Assembly (NCBI GenBank): GCA_020636075.1
Contig: JACJYO010000019.1
Location: 1 to 27,775, forward strand
Origin: Lewinellaceae bacterium
Lineage (GTDB): Bacteria; Bacteroidota; Bacteroidia; Chitinophagales; Saprospiraceae
Reading direction: 5' to 3'
Length of the DNA: 27,775 nt
Below the pieces are notes generated by a model. It saw nothing but the letters and a program-made list of their open reading frames with translations. It made no database searches and was not told where the DNA came from. The position numbers and the translations under genes are program-made. Positions 15,796 to 26,696 of the stretch are shown here, in pieces (within the stretch, counting starts at the first letter, position 1; every line of letters starts with the position of its first letter).

Positions 15796-16299
15796 GTGCA
15801 GTTCAAAACCCACGTCAAAGCAATTTTTACCTGCACCCTGGAAAGGGCGTTTAAAACGCCAATGCTCTGCGATGTCACCAAAGTGCATACCGGCTTCGGC
15901 ATGATGCCCCGCGTTACCCATTGTACCGAAGATGAAACCTGGGGACAGGTGGGCGGCAGCCGAAAAGTGTTTATGGCGCGGGCGCTGTCCTTTAAAGGCG
16001 GAGAAGCGGCGCTTGACCGCGTGTTGGAACGGATTGAGAACCAATATTGGAAAATAGAGGTCGGCGACATGAAAGCCGCGTCTATGGGCATCGTAAAATT
16101 TCAGGGCGAATGGCAAACGCGCCAATTGGACGACGGGAATATCGAAGTACTTTACACCTATACGGTATTTACCAAAGGAGCCCTGCTTTACCCCTTCCAG
16201 TGGCTGTTTACGAAGGTGCTGTGGCGCACGTATATGAAACAGGTGATAAACAATATCAAGGCGTTAGCGTACAGCGAAGCGCCGTATTTGCAGGATTAG
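15796..16299 (+). CDS. SRPBCC-like conserved protein
   Basis: 167 residues from a GTG at 15796; a stop codon lies three codons upstream, so there is no earlier start. The pattern fits a small START/SRPBCC (polyketide-cyclase-like) ligand-binding fold: an opening strand after MQFKTHVKAIFTCTLERAF, the turn SRKVFMARALSF, a long central strand IVKFQGEWQTRQLDDGNIEV and a C-terminal helix WLFTKVLWRTYMKQVINNIK. No catalytic residue can be assigned. It follows the HD-PycTM gene by 31 bp on the same strand, so the two may be cotranscribed. Confidence 0.6.
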   Translation: MQFKTHVKAIFTCTLERAFKTPMLCDVTKVHTGFGMMPRVTHCTEDETWGQVGGSRKVFMARALSFKGGEAALDRVLERIENQYWKIEVGDMKAASMGIVKFQGEWQTRQLDDGNIEVLYTYTVFTKGALLYPFQWLFTKVLWRTYMKQVINNIKALAYSEAPYLQD

Positions 16300-16315
16300 C
16301 GGCATTGCCGGCTAA
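16296..16315. terminator. Possible bidirectional hairpin between convergent genes
   Basis: TTAGC-GGC-ATT-GCC-G-GCTAA forms an 8-bp stem with one bulged G and a 3-nt loop. It fills the 17-bp gap between two converging genes. It lacks a T tract on either side, so a terminator role is only suggested by position. Confidence 0.35.
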
Positions 16316-16316
16316 T

Positions 16317-17060
16317 TCAAAAGCTATGAAACCACTCCTTCGCGGCGGTCTTCCGGCGTCGGGAAATTAGAATGGATGAGCCGTCTTTAAGCAGGAAGGT
16401 ATCTTTTTGCAGTTTGTCAATGTGCTGGTGATTCAGGATAAACGAACGATGGCATCTGAAAAACCCCTTTTCTTCCAGTATTTCTTCGAAATAGCCCAGT
16501 GTCTTGGCGGATATCCTGGTTTTTTGGTTTGCCAGATAAATGGTGCTGTAATTCCGGTCGCCTTCAATTTTTACAATATCGCGCAGCACCATTTTAATGC
16601 CGCCTTCCTGAGTGGGCAAAAAGAGCACCTGGTCCTGGACGTTGTTTTTTTTCAGGTTGGTCAGCGCCAATTGAACCTGATGCTGGTTAAGGTGCGTATG
16701 ACCGTTGGACCGATAGCGCCGGAGTGCATGTGCGAGTTCTTTCGGTTCGATAGGTTTGACGAGGTAATCCAGCGCATTGAACCGGATAGCCATGATGGCA
16801 TAGTGGCTGAACGCAGTAATAAATATGGTTTGAAAATCAATGCCCTCCAGCTCGGCGAGTACATCAAATCCGGACATATCGGGTAATTCCACATCCAGAA
16901 AAATCAGGTCGGGCCGGTGTTTTTGTATTTTTTCTAAAGCCTCTGCACCCGTACTTGCCGTACCCACAATGGCTACATTGGGGTGGGTCTGTTCCAGTTG
17001 GTCGGACAACAGATCCAGGATGAAGGGATTGTCATCGATGATCAAGGTCTTGATTTTCAT
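16317..17060 (-). CDS. LytTR-family response regulator of the phosphorelay locus
   Basis: 247 residues. Residues 1-120 are a receiver with Asp9-Asp10, the phosphoacceptor Asp56 (LIFLDVELPD), the switch Thr82 and Lys102 (YLVKPIE). Residues 140-247 are a LytTR DNA-binding domain (GGIKMVLRDIVKIEGDRNYS, FFRCHRSFILNHQHIDKLQ). Its start ATG overlaps the stop codon of the Hpt gene by 4 bp, a strong sign that it receives phosphate through that protein. It is the only DNA-binding regulator in the 16.3-24.8 kb block, so it is the natural candidate for the paired direct repeats at 17467-17500 and 24018-24050 (inference). Confidence 0.93.
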   Translation of the reverse strand: MKIKTLIIDDNPFILDLLSDQLEQTHPNVAIVGTASTGAEALEKIQKHRPDLIFLDVELPDMSGFDVLAELEGIDFQTIFITAFSHYAIMAIRFNALDYLVKPIEPKELAHALRRYRSNGHTHLNQHQVQLALTNLKKNNVQDQVLFLPTQEGGIKMVLRDIVKIEGDRNYSTIYLANQKTRISAKTLGYFEEILEEKGFFRCHRSFILNHQHIDKLQKDTFLLKDGSSILISRRRKTAAKEWFHSF

Positions 17061-17440
17061 TGGTTGGAATTTTGTAGCAAGTCGTTCAAGGTTTTTTCTA
17101 TTTCAAACACCGCCTTTTGAACCTGTTCTACTGCCTGCTCAATGGGCGCCCGCAGTTTGGCCAATGTAGCCTGATCAGGGCTGGGGCCTAATTTTTCCAA
17201 AATTTCACTGAACTCCGCAATACCGAAAAAGACCAGTTGGGGGACCAGAAAATGAATGGTTTGCCGGACCAGTTCCCCGTCAGTCGTCCTTAAACCCGTC
17301 TGAATTTGGTCGACACCCCGGGGCACCAATTCCAGGAACCGGCGCAGGTACAGCTGCTTTTTTTCCAGATCACCCTTGCACAAACGCTCGAGGCGTTCCA
17401 GGTTGACAGGTTGCGGATTGTTTGTTGAGTGCTCAGACAT
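17057..17440 (-). CDS. Hpt (histidine phosphotransfer) protein, atypical motif
   Basis: 127 residues, almost wholly helical. The N-terminal part (LERLCKGDLEKKQLYLRRFL) matches the start of Hpt domains, and residues 59-75 align with the phosphotransfer helix: RQTIHFLVPQLVFFGIAEF, with His63. The usual sequence is AHxLKPxxxxxG; here the Lys after the His is replaced by Val and the small residue before His is Ile, while His, Pro and the Gly at +11 remain. It may therefore pass phosphate with altered speed or partner choice. It overlaps the LytTR regulator by ATGA, and its start lies 27 bp from the operator repeats that face the divergent gene. Confidence 0.75.
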   Translation of the reverse strand: MSEHSTNNPQPVNLERLERLCKGDLEKKQLYLRRFLELVPRGVDQIQTGLRTTDGELVRQTIHFLVPQLVFFGIAEFSEILEKLGPSPDQATLAKLRAPIEQAVEQVQKAVFEIEKTLNDLLQNSNQ

Positions 17441-17466
17441 TCGCGGCCCAAGTTAAATAAATAATG

Positions 17467-17536
17467 ACCGCTTGATAAGCCGGGTAACCACTCGATAAGC
17501 AAAAATTGCCTGTGGGTAATGCGGACCTTTTGTTTG
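17467..17536 (+). promoter_or_regulatory. Paired direct-repeat operator and promoter, copy A
   Basis: The direct repeats ACCGCTTGATAAGC (17467-17480) and ACCACTCGATAAGC (17487-17500) match at 12 of 14 positions and start 20 bp apart. They are followed by TTG at 17506-17508, 20 bp, and the -7-like box TTTGTTTG at 17529-17536. The start codon of the secreted-protein gene is 83 bp after the start of the second repeat. Paired direct repeats two helical turns apart are typical of LytTR-family binding sites. The repeats also sit 27 bp from the divergent Hpt gene and could control it too. Confidence 0.6.
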
Positions 17537-17569
17537 TATCACCATTCTTCACCACACAAACCCATTGTT

Positions 17570-18043
17570 ATGAAAAACTTGACTACGTTGCTCGCACTCT
17601 TTATCCCGTTCCTGTTGACCGCACAAACCAACATCGTCTGGAAAGGCGGTACCCCGGGCCAGGAAACCAAATGGACCGAACCCCAAAACTGGGATGCCAA
17701 CCGCGTGCCGGGAGAATTTGATCACGTCGTCATTCACGCCGAAAACACCGGGCATTTTTCACAACCCGTACTGGATGGAACGGCTCAAATTGCATCTGTC
17801 GAGATCGGCCCGGGCGCCGAACTCCATATTGCGGAAACGGGCCAACTGGTGGTTGACGGAACCCATACCTATAGCGAAGGCATTTCCATTTATGGGGGCA
17901 AACTGGTCGCCGATGGTATTGTAATCCTGAAACATGCCGTTCTGGATCGCCTGGTGGAAACAGAACCGGTTGTCCTGAAAAAACGGGTGCTGTACCAGTC
18001 CACGAGCTATGACAACGCAGTTTCTGTTGTAACTTCCCATTGA
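17570..18043 (+). CDS. Small secreted beta-rich protein in front of the hybrid kinases
   Basis: 157 residues from ATG 17570 (MKNLTTLLALFIPFLLTAQ), with a signal peptide cleaved near residue 19. An earlier in-frame ATG at 17519 would bury the signal and overlap the promoter. The mature part has NIVWKGGTPGQETKWTEPQN, then WDANRVPGEFDHVVIHA. This W-x-G...W..NW....VP...D.V pattern is common at the start of beta-helical modules in large Bacteroidota surface proteins. Short strands follow (ASVEIGPGAELHIAETGQLV). There is no T9SS sorting domain and no lipobox, so it is probably periplasmic or released. It precedes the 7TMR-DISM kinase by 60 bp on the same strand and carries operator copy A. It could be an accessory or ligand protein of the sensor, but nothing in the sequence proves this. 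Confidence 0.7.
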   Translation: MKNLTTLLALFIPFLLTAQTNIVWKGGTPGQETKWTEPQNWDANRVPGEFDHVVIHAENTGHFSQPVLDGTAQIASVEIGPGAELHIAETGQLVVDGTHTYSEGISIYGGKLVADGIVILKHAVLDRLVETEPVVLKKRVLYQSTSYDNAVSVVTSH

Positions 18044-18103
18044 TTCCGACTCCTGAACGCCAGATTATGAACGCTCCCTGATTATAATTTGCACCCCGCA
18101 ACA

Positions 18104-21100
18104 ATGATGATCAACTTGAAAAACGCCTTTCCCCTGTTGCTTTTTTTTAGCCTGCAAACCGGGCATCTGGCTGGCCAGGCAACGACCCAAACCGTTTCGC
18201 CAAACGCAGCGGCGCTAAAATCCGTCGAAGCGGAATATGCTCAGCAGCATTACAAAAAAGCGGTCGGGATGGCGGAACAACTGCTGGCAACAGCCCGACA
18301 GGGGCAGGACACCGTCCATATCCGCGAATGCTATCGCCTGCTTTCCCAGTGCTATCACTTCCTTGGGGACAAGGAGCAAAGCGACCGCTACCGCAGGTTG
18401 CAACAGGACATTGCCGTGGCCTATGGTTACCATCTGGATGAAGGGCTGGCTCGTATATACAGGAACCCACCCACCGTGTATTTCAATACGTTCATCTTCG
18501 ATGAACTTCAGCTGTTGAAGGACGATGCCGGTACCTATACCTTTGAAACGGTTAGCGCTCCCGGCTTTCAATCAAAATTCACGAATAATTTCACCATCGC
18601 CCCGGGCAAAGTACTGGATGCATACCGGTATTACAGATATGGCAATTTAACTGCTAATCCGGAAGTGAAATATGATCAAACGGCAGTTTACTGGGTAAAA
18701 GTAAAACTGGTCGGCAGCGGTGAAAAAACCGGCGAATTTCTCTTCCAACTGAGCATGAAATTCAAAGACAGTTGGGACAAGGTTGATTTGTATGTGCCGC
18801 AGGATAGTACTCAAGCGAAACATTACCGCTTTGGTATTACCTGCAAACTCAGTGAAAAGGACTTCAAATTCAGTGACAATAAATTCCGGGTTGCGCTGAA
18901 TCAGCACGAGACAAAAACTATCTATCTGCGCCTGGAAGAATCTCAGCATGGCGGGGAGATTAAAAACGCATCACCCATTATAGCATTATGGCAGGAGGAT
19001 GAAGCAGCAACCGCTGACAATGAAGGCTATTACCGTATCCCTGAAAAAATAACACATATACATAAAGCAACCCTCGGGAAAGTCAATCATATCATTAACG
19101 GCGTCCGATTCATTGAGGATTCTCTGGGGCAGTACAGCATCACCGAAGTAAGTCAGGATTGGGAAAAGTTCAACCCCAAGTCCTGTTACCAGGTCCGAAC
19201 CGATATGCCGTATTACTGGGCCAGGATGATGGTGGTCGGCAATCCGAAAAACACAGGCTTGCAATCTTTTACAATTTCAAACAATTGGGGCAGGGTCGAA
19301 GTATATGTTCCTGATGGGAAAGGTGGCTTTTCGACATCGTTGTCGGGCACAACCATTGGCAGGGAGGAGAAAGCGGTACCGGTTTATGAAAATATTTTCC
19401 GGGTCCGGGTTGCTGCCAATGATACTATCCCGGTATACATCCGGCTAAAACCATTTCCCGTTAATTTGGTTGGTCCGATCGAAAATTCCTTCGAAATCCT
19501 GCATTTTGACGAGTTGGATTTTTGGGAACAAAAATGGACGATTGACACTATTTTCATTTTTTTAAACGGTGTGCTGCTTATCCAGTTCCTGTATTTTTTA
19601 ATACTCTTCATCATCAACCGGGAGCGCATTTACCTGTACCTGGCGATTACACTTTGCGGCTTTTTTTTCACGATTGCGCCATACCTGCCGTTCATTTTCA
19701 ACATCGGAATTATTGGAGTGTATACCCTTACGGGCTTTATCCTGGCTATGGGGGGCTTGCTAAAATACACGGAAGCATTCCTGAATCTCAAACAATTGTC
19801 AAAAACCTGGCACCGGGTATTCCGGATCTATTTTGGGGTATTTCTTGTATTGGCCACGCTCACAACGATTGGCTTTATTCTGGTCCAAAATTCAACTGCC
19901 TTTTCCAATTCAAGCACACCCTTGCCGCTTTTGATCTTCTCCATTACTGTTGTTACCACTGTCTTGTTTCTTTGGGTTTTAAGCATCGTCGCTTTGGTAA
20001 AACGAGCCAGTTATGCCAAACTGTTTTTCATCTTTATCTCCTCTGTCCTGCTGTCCTTTTTAGTCCTGCTGGGATTAATTGCCCTGGAATTGTATGGTGC
20101 TTATGCGGCATTTAGCCTTTTCACCTTGTCGTTGGTGCTGGCCATACTCGGATTGTCCTTTATCACTGCCTACCGGATCAGACAGCTTCGCGCCGACCAG
20201 GCACAGAAGGAAAAAGCCGAGGCCGCCGGGCGTGCCAAGCACCAGTTTCTCGCCAACATGAGCCATGAAATTCGCACGCCTATGAATGCCATCAAGGGCA
20301 TGACGGATATTTTGCTGCGCCGAAACCCCAAAAAAGAACAACTCGAATACCTCAACGGCATTAAACAATCCTCCGATTCACTGCTTGTCATCATCAACGA
20401 CATTCTGGACCTGTCGAAAATAGAAGCGGGCAAGATCGATCTGGAATCCGTTCCGTTTGTCCTAAAAGAAGTGGTGCAACAAGTGCACACCATCATGCAG
20501 TTCAAGGCCGAAGAAAAAGGCCTGGAGCTCAAAACGCATATCCCTGAAAATATGCCACTAGTATTGGGCGACCCGACCCGCCTGCGGCAAATCCTGATCA
20601 ATCTGGTGGGCAATGCCATCAAGTTTACCGAAAAAGGCATCATCACAATTTCGGTCCGGCAGGAGGAGGTACAGGCCGATGAAAAACCGGTTTTTCATTT
20701 TACGGTGTCCGACACCGGCATCGGCATCGGGTCGGACCGGCTTGAAAAGATCTTCGAATCCTTCGAGCAGGCGTATTCCGATACCAGCCGCAAATTCGGC
20801 GGCACCGGCCTCGGCCTGAGTATTTCCAAAAAACTGGTCGAATTGCACGGTGGAGCGCTTTGGGCGGAAAGCGAAAAAGGCAAGGGCAGCTACTTTCATT
20901 TTACGATTCCCTATGCCATTGTCGTGGAAGAACAGGCTGCTATTGCTGATTCAACTAATGATTTGGCGGAAACCGCCAAAGCGCTGAAAGGTGTCCGCAT
21001 TCTGTTGGTGGAGGATAATGCCTTCAATGCCCTTGTGGCGCAGGAAGAATTGGAGGATGCTATCGAAGGCGTAGAGCTTACCCTTGCCGAAAACGGCGCC

Positions 21101-21366
21101 ATTGCCGTTGAAAAAGCCCGCCACGGCGATTTTGATATTATCCTGATGGACGTGCAAATGCCGGTCATGAACGGCTATGAAGCCACCGAAAAGATTCGGG
21201 CGCTTGACCATGGGAAAGCCCGCATTCCCATCATTGCCATGACGGCAAATGTGCTGAAGGATGAGGTAGAGCGCTGTTTCGAGGCTGGTATGGATGACTT
21301 TGTCGGGAAGCCCTTCGAGGTGGAAGACCTTTTATTCAAAATGAACAAACTAACCTTGAAAAAACA

Positions 21367-21370
<4 letters not shown>
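18104..21370 (+). CDS. 7TMR-DISM hybrid sensor histidine kinase
   Basis: 1088 residues from ATG 18104; an upstream in-frame TTG at 18089 is unlikely. Signal peptide 1-26. A TPR-like helical stretch spans 35-110. Two 7TMR-DISMED2-like beta modules follow: one around 150-290 (AVYWVKVKLVGSG, KDSWDKVDLYVPQD) and one around 330-460 (YYWARMMVVGNP, NNWGRVEVYVPDGKG). A seven-helix 7TMR-DISM membrane domain spans 477-690. The HisKA domain has His721 (NMSHEIRTPMNAIKG); the HATPase has LRQILINLVGNAIKF, DTGIGIG and GGTGLGLSI; the C-terminal receiver has Asp1016 (IILMDVQMPVMNGYE). There is no internal Hpt domain, so phosphate must leave through a separate Hpt protein, two of which are encoded nearby. The doubled DISMED2 module is unusual. 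It overlaps the next kinase by ATGA. Confidence 0.93.
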
Positions 21371-24006
<2,636 letters not shown>

Positions 24007-24017
24007 ACCGGCAAATG

Positions 24018-24087
24018 ACCATTTGATCATTGCCGGCGCCGTTTGATAACTACTTCATGCGGCGTTTTTCCCGGAGGCCTTTCTTTG
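24018..24087 (+). promoter_or_regulatory. Paired direct-repeat operator and promoter, copy B
   Basis: The direct repeats ACCATTTGATCAT (24018-24030) and GCCGTTTGATAAC (24038-24050) start 20 bp apart, the same spacing as copy A. The -7-like box TTTCTTTG lies at 24080-24087, at exactly the same distance from the second repeat (42 bp start to start) as in copy A, and the start codon follows at 80 bp (83 in copy A). Together the four half-sites give the form RCCRYTYGATMA with only the ACCATTTG unit departing slightly. The -33 region is weak, as expected for an activated promoter. Confidence 0.6.
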
Positions 24088-24117
24088 CAGCATTGTTGAT
24101 TCAAAAACATCCGCATT

Positions 24118-24504
24118 ATGGCTAAGCAACCTGCAACGATATTCATCGTCGACGACGAGCCCCTCCTTACAGAAATGCTCTATGATTATTTAGTGGAAAA
24201 CAATCCAAATCTTTCCATAAAATCTTTCCCGACCGGTGAGGCCTGTCTCGGGAGTTTGCATGAAAATCCGGATTTGGTGGTGCTGGACTACTACCTGAAT
24301 TCAAGAGAAAAAAGCGCAGCCAACGGCCTCGATATTCTGAAAGAAATAAAGTCGAAAAACAAGGTGCTGCCGGTCATTATGCTCTCCAGCCAAAAGAGCT
24401 ACGGCGTGGCCGCCCAGACTATTGGGTACGGCGCAATTCACTATGTGATCAAAGGCCAGGACGCCTTTCAGGAAATTCATGAACTCATTAAAGCGAACGT
24501 GTAA
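24118..24504 (+). CDS. Stand-alone receiver-domain response regulator
   Basis: 128 residues, a single receiver: the acidic pair Asp12-Asp13 (FIVDDEP), the phosphoacceptor Asp57 (LVVLDYYLN), the switch Ser90 (IMLSSQ) and Lys112 (YVIKGQD). No output domain, so like CheY or Spo0F it acts by protein contact or as a phosphate relay or sink. Its stop codon overlaps the start of the downstream Hpt gene (TAATG). It is preceded by operator copy B, separate from the kinase genes 111 bp upstream, so it can be induced on its own. Confidence 0.92.
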   Translation: MAKQPATIFIVDDEPLLTEMLYDYLVENNPNLSIKSFPTGEACLGSLHENPDLVVLDYYLNSREKSAANGLDILKEIKSKNKVLPVIMLSSQKSYGVAAQTIGYGAIHYVIKGQDAFQEIHELIKANV

Positions 24505-24839
24505 TGGTCGATCTCACCTTCTTGGAAAAATTTACAAAAGGCGATAAAAACAAGATGAAGCGCTACATCAATATGTATCTGAGCGTTGCTCCGAATACAT
24601 TGGAAACAATGGCGCAAAACATCCTGGAAAAAGACTGGGACCAGCTCCGTATCAATGCCCATTCGCTAAAACCACAGACCGATTTCATGGGGATCACCGA
24701 GTTAAAATCGTTGTTGATCGATATTGAAGATGATGTGAAGTTTGGGAAAGTCGGGTCGATAGAAGACCGGTTTAAGCAAGCGCGCCTTATTTATCTTGAA
24801 TCGGAGGGAAAGCTGAAGGAAATTTTGAACGGGTTTTGA
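24504..24839 (+). CDS. Hpt (histidine phosphotransfer) protein, canonical
   Basis: 111 residues. The phosphotransfer helix is canonical: INAHSLKPQTDFMGI, with His52, followed by the usual Leu-Lys-Pro and Gly. The start (FLEKFTKGDKNKMKRYINMY) resembles the same region of the other Hpt protein at 17057-17440, suggesting a shared origin. It is coupled to the receiver gene by a 1-nt overlap. Because both hybrid kinases lack an Hpt domain, this protein is the best candidate for carrying phosphate from their receivers to the stand-alone receiver or the LytTR regulator (inference). Confidence 0.9.
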   Translation: MVDLTFLEKFTKGDKNKMKRYINMYLSVAPNTLETMAQNILEKDWDQLRINAHSLKPQTDFMGITELKSLLIDIEDDVKFGKVGSIEDRFKQARLIYLESEGKLKEILNGF

Positions 24840-24869
24840 TCGACTAAAACAGCATGCTATTTTACTTCC

Positions 24870-24885
24870 GTCACAGTACTTAATT
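24870..24885. repeat. Isolated 16-bp copy of a palindromic-element end
   Basis: GTCACAGTACTTAATT is identical to 3177-3192, the right end of the palindromic element at 3027-3189. I find no matching inverted arm nearby, so it may be a solo remnant, or a chance match. Confidence 0.35.
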
Positions 24886-24937
24886 TCACAGATTAAATTG
24901 ATCAACCACCAGATTTGGCAAGCGCCCTCCATCTGAC

Positions 24938-25768
24938 ATGGACCAGCTCTTTCATATTTCCTTGTTCACCGCTGCCGATGCCTTGGAAGCAACTCGCTCG
25001 CCAAGCAAGCCGCATCAACACGATTACGAGGAGTTGATCATTGGTATGGAAGGGCAACTGGAACACTTCATTGATTTCAACACGGTACTGGTAAATGCTC
25101 CATTTGCCAGTTTTGTCGCCAAAGGGAAAACGCACCGGGTGTTGCCCAATATCAGCGACGGGAAATGCAGCATGTGGGTCCTGCGCTTCAAAAGCGAGTT
25201 TATCCCCGAAACGACCTTCCAGTTGTATGCGAACTACCACGATCAGGCCAATATTTCCATGCAGCCGGGACCATGTTTTGACCGTATGGTCGGGCTCTGT
25301 GAAATGATCGCCGGCGAGATGCAACAAGCCATTCCGGATCTTGCCATTGCGCAACATTTGCTGAGCGCCCTGTTCACCATGATCGAATCGGGACGCCGGA
25401 GAAATCAGTCCGACGAGTCGGACCGGCAGTCGGTCCGCAACTCTACGTTCCGGAATTTTCTGGCCATCCTGGAAGAAAACTTCCGCCGCCCGGAAGGGGT
25501 GGAATTTTATGCGGAAAAGCTGTTCATGTCGGCCCGGAACCTGAACCTGATTTGCCAGCAGGTTTTGCAAAAAAGTGTGTCCGAGATCATTGAAACCCGC
25601 AAGCTTATCGAAGCAAAAAACCTGTTGAGCAGCACAGACCTGTCCATTTCAGAAATTGGCTTCGAACTGGGTTATAAGGAAAAAGCCTACTTCTCCAATG
25701 TGTTCAAAAAGCGGACGGGGCAAACGCCCACGGAATTCCGGGAGGAGATGCGGCGCCTGATTTCCTGA
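24938..25768 (+). CDS. AraC-family transcriptional regulator
   Basis: 276 residues. Residues 10-150 are a cupin-like sensor half with a His-rich opening (KPHQHDYEELIIGMEGQLEH). Residues 173-272 are the double helix-turn-helix of AraC proteins: FYAEKLFMSARNLNLICQQV, then SISEIGFELGYKEKAYFSNV, then FKKRTGQTPTEFRE. It binds DNA and usually controls adjacent genes in response to a small molecule. The next genes on the same strand, a SnoaL-like lipoprotein and an extradiol dioxygenase, are the likely targets. No cofactor can be named. Confidence 0.92.
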   Translation: MDQLFHISLFTAADALEATRSPSKPHQHDYEELIIGMEGQLEHFIDFNTVLVNAPFASFVAKGKTHRVLPNISDGKCSMWVLRFKSEFIPETTFQLYANYHDQANISMQPGPCFDRMVGLCEMIAGEMQQAIPDLAIAQHLLSALFTMIESGRRRNQSDESDRQSVRNSTFRNFLAILEENFRRPEGVEFYAEKLFMSARNLNLICQQVLQKSVSEIIETRKLIEAKNLLSSTDLSISEIGFELGYKEKAYFSNVFKKRTGQTPTEFREEMRRLIS

Positions 25769-25872
25769 ATTTACAACACCATTTCCGGTTATTGATACCC
25801 CCTGCCTGCCTCAGGGGCTGACCTTTGTCCTGTCAAAAAAACAATCTCTATCAATTTTAAAAGACAGCAAAA

Positions 25873-26466
25873 ATGAAAAGGTCAGTCCTGTTTATTCAAC
25901 CCATTATCGCCGTACTGTTTGGCGCATCGCTTTTCTTGCTTAACAGTTGTTCCGGTGTAGGCAATCAAGATACTGCCAGCCGCATTGAGATCGATTCACT
26001 CAAAGCGCAGATCGCCCAACTCACTGCCAATAACGAGATCATTGCCCAAAATCTCATCAAGTTTGATACGCTGGATTTCACGGTGTTCAGCAACCAGGAA
26101 TGGGCGCGTTTCCATGAAAGCCATGCCAAGGATATCATCGTCCATTGGCCCGACGGGCACAGCACCACCGGTATCGAAAGGCATATCGAGGACTTGAAAG
26201 CCCTTTTCGTTTATGCACCCGATACACGGATCAAAGAACACCCCATTCGATTTGGTTCGGGCAAGTACACCGCCGTAACGGGCGTATTTGAGGGTACGTT
26301 TACCAAGCCGATGCCGATCGGGAATGGCAAATTCATCCAGCCCACCGGCAAGGCGTTCAAAATGCCCATGGCCACGATTGGCATCTGGGAAAATGGCATA
26401 ATGACGGAAGAATACCTGTTCTGGGACAACCAGACGTATATGAACCAGATCGGATTGGGGCAGTAA
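25873..26466 (+). CDS. SnoaL/NTF2-like lipoprotein
   Basis: 197 residues. Residues 1-25 are a lipoprotein signal (FLLNSC, lipidated Cys26), followed by a short Leu-zipper-like helix (IDSLKAQIAQLTANNEIIAQ). The remainder is a SnoaL-type fold: QEWARFHESHAKDIIVHWPD, GIERHIEDLKALF, YTAVTGVFEGTF and the closing MATIGIWENGIMTEEYLFWD. Soluble relatives bind or cyclise small organic molecules; the combination with a lipid anchor is less usual and places it in the periplasm or at the outer membrane. No catalytic role can be proved. A 20-bp CCCCTG...CAGGGG inverted repeat lies upstream at 25797-25816, and TGACCTTTG (25819-25827) could be the -7 region. Confidence 0.8.
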   Translation: MKRSVLFIQPIIAVLFGASLFLLNSCSGVGNQDTASRIEIDSLKAQIAQLTANNEIIAQNLIKFDTLDFTVFSNQEWARFHESHAKDIIVHWPDGHSTTGIERHIEDLKALFVYAPDTRIKEHPIRFGSGKYTAVTGVFEGTFTKPMPIGNGKFIQPTGKAFKMPMATIGIWENGIMTEEYLFWDNQTYMNQIGLGQ

Positions 26467-26522
26467 ATGCATCTGCACCAAAACCTGGAATTTCCACAGT
26501 CTGCAACCCAATCCTGAACAAA

Positions 26523-26679
26523 GGGGTGTGTCAAAAGTCTCTGCGGAGCGTTCCCCGCCGTAGATTGTTCTTCTTCATCGCAAAGGCGCAAAGACGCGAA
26601 GAATCATTCTTGGCGCCTTTGCGTCTTCGCGGTGAAAAGTTTGTCGCGATTGCCGCGAGGAACCCATTTGACACAACCC
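26523..26679 (+). mobile_element. MITE-like element, copy 2 (157 bp)
   Basis: The terminal inverted repeats are GGGGTGTGTCAAAAG (26523-26537) and CATTTGACACAACCC (26665-26679), with 13 of 15 positions complementary. The inner palindrome, about 26578-26637, has arms with CGCAAAGGCGCAAAGACGCG and CGCCTTTGCGTCTTCGCGG. It shares ends, length and the CCGTAGATTGTT segment with copy 1 (1348-1505) in opposite orientation. It ends 17 bp before the dioxygenase start codon and makes up most of the gap before it, so it may have replaced or altered the native promoter. Confidence 0.7.
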
Positions 26680-26696
26680 GAAATGATTTCGAATCA

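Noticed and set aside
15090..16091. 333-codon open frame on the minus strand
   Set aside because: It runs antisense across the PycTM gene and into the SRPBCC-like gene, is low in complexity (Gly/Val/Gln/Asp rich) and has no domain.
14556..16299. Complete Pycsar defence system
   Set aside because: The effector-like gene has no adjacent nucleotide cyclase; the next gene is SRPBCC-like.
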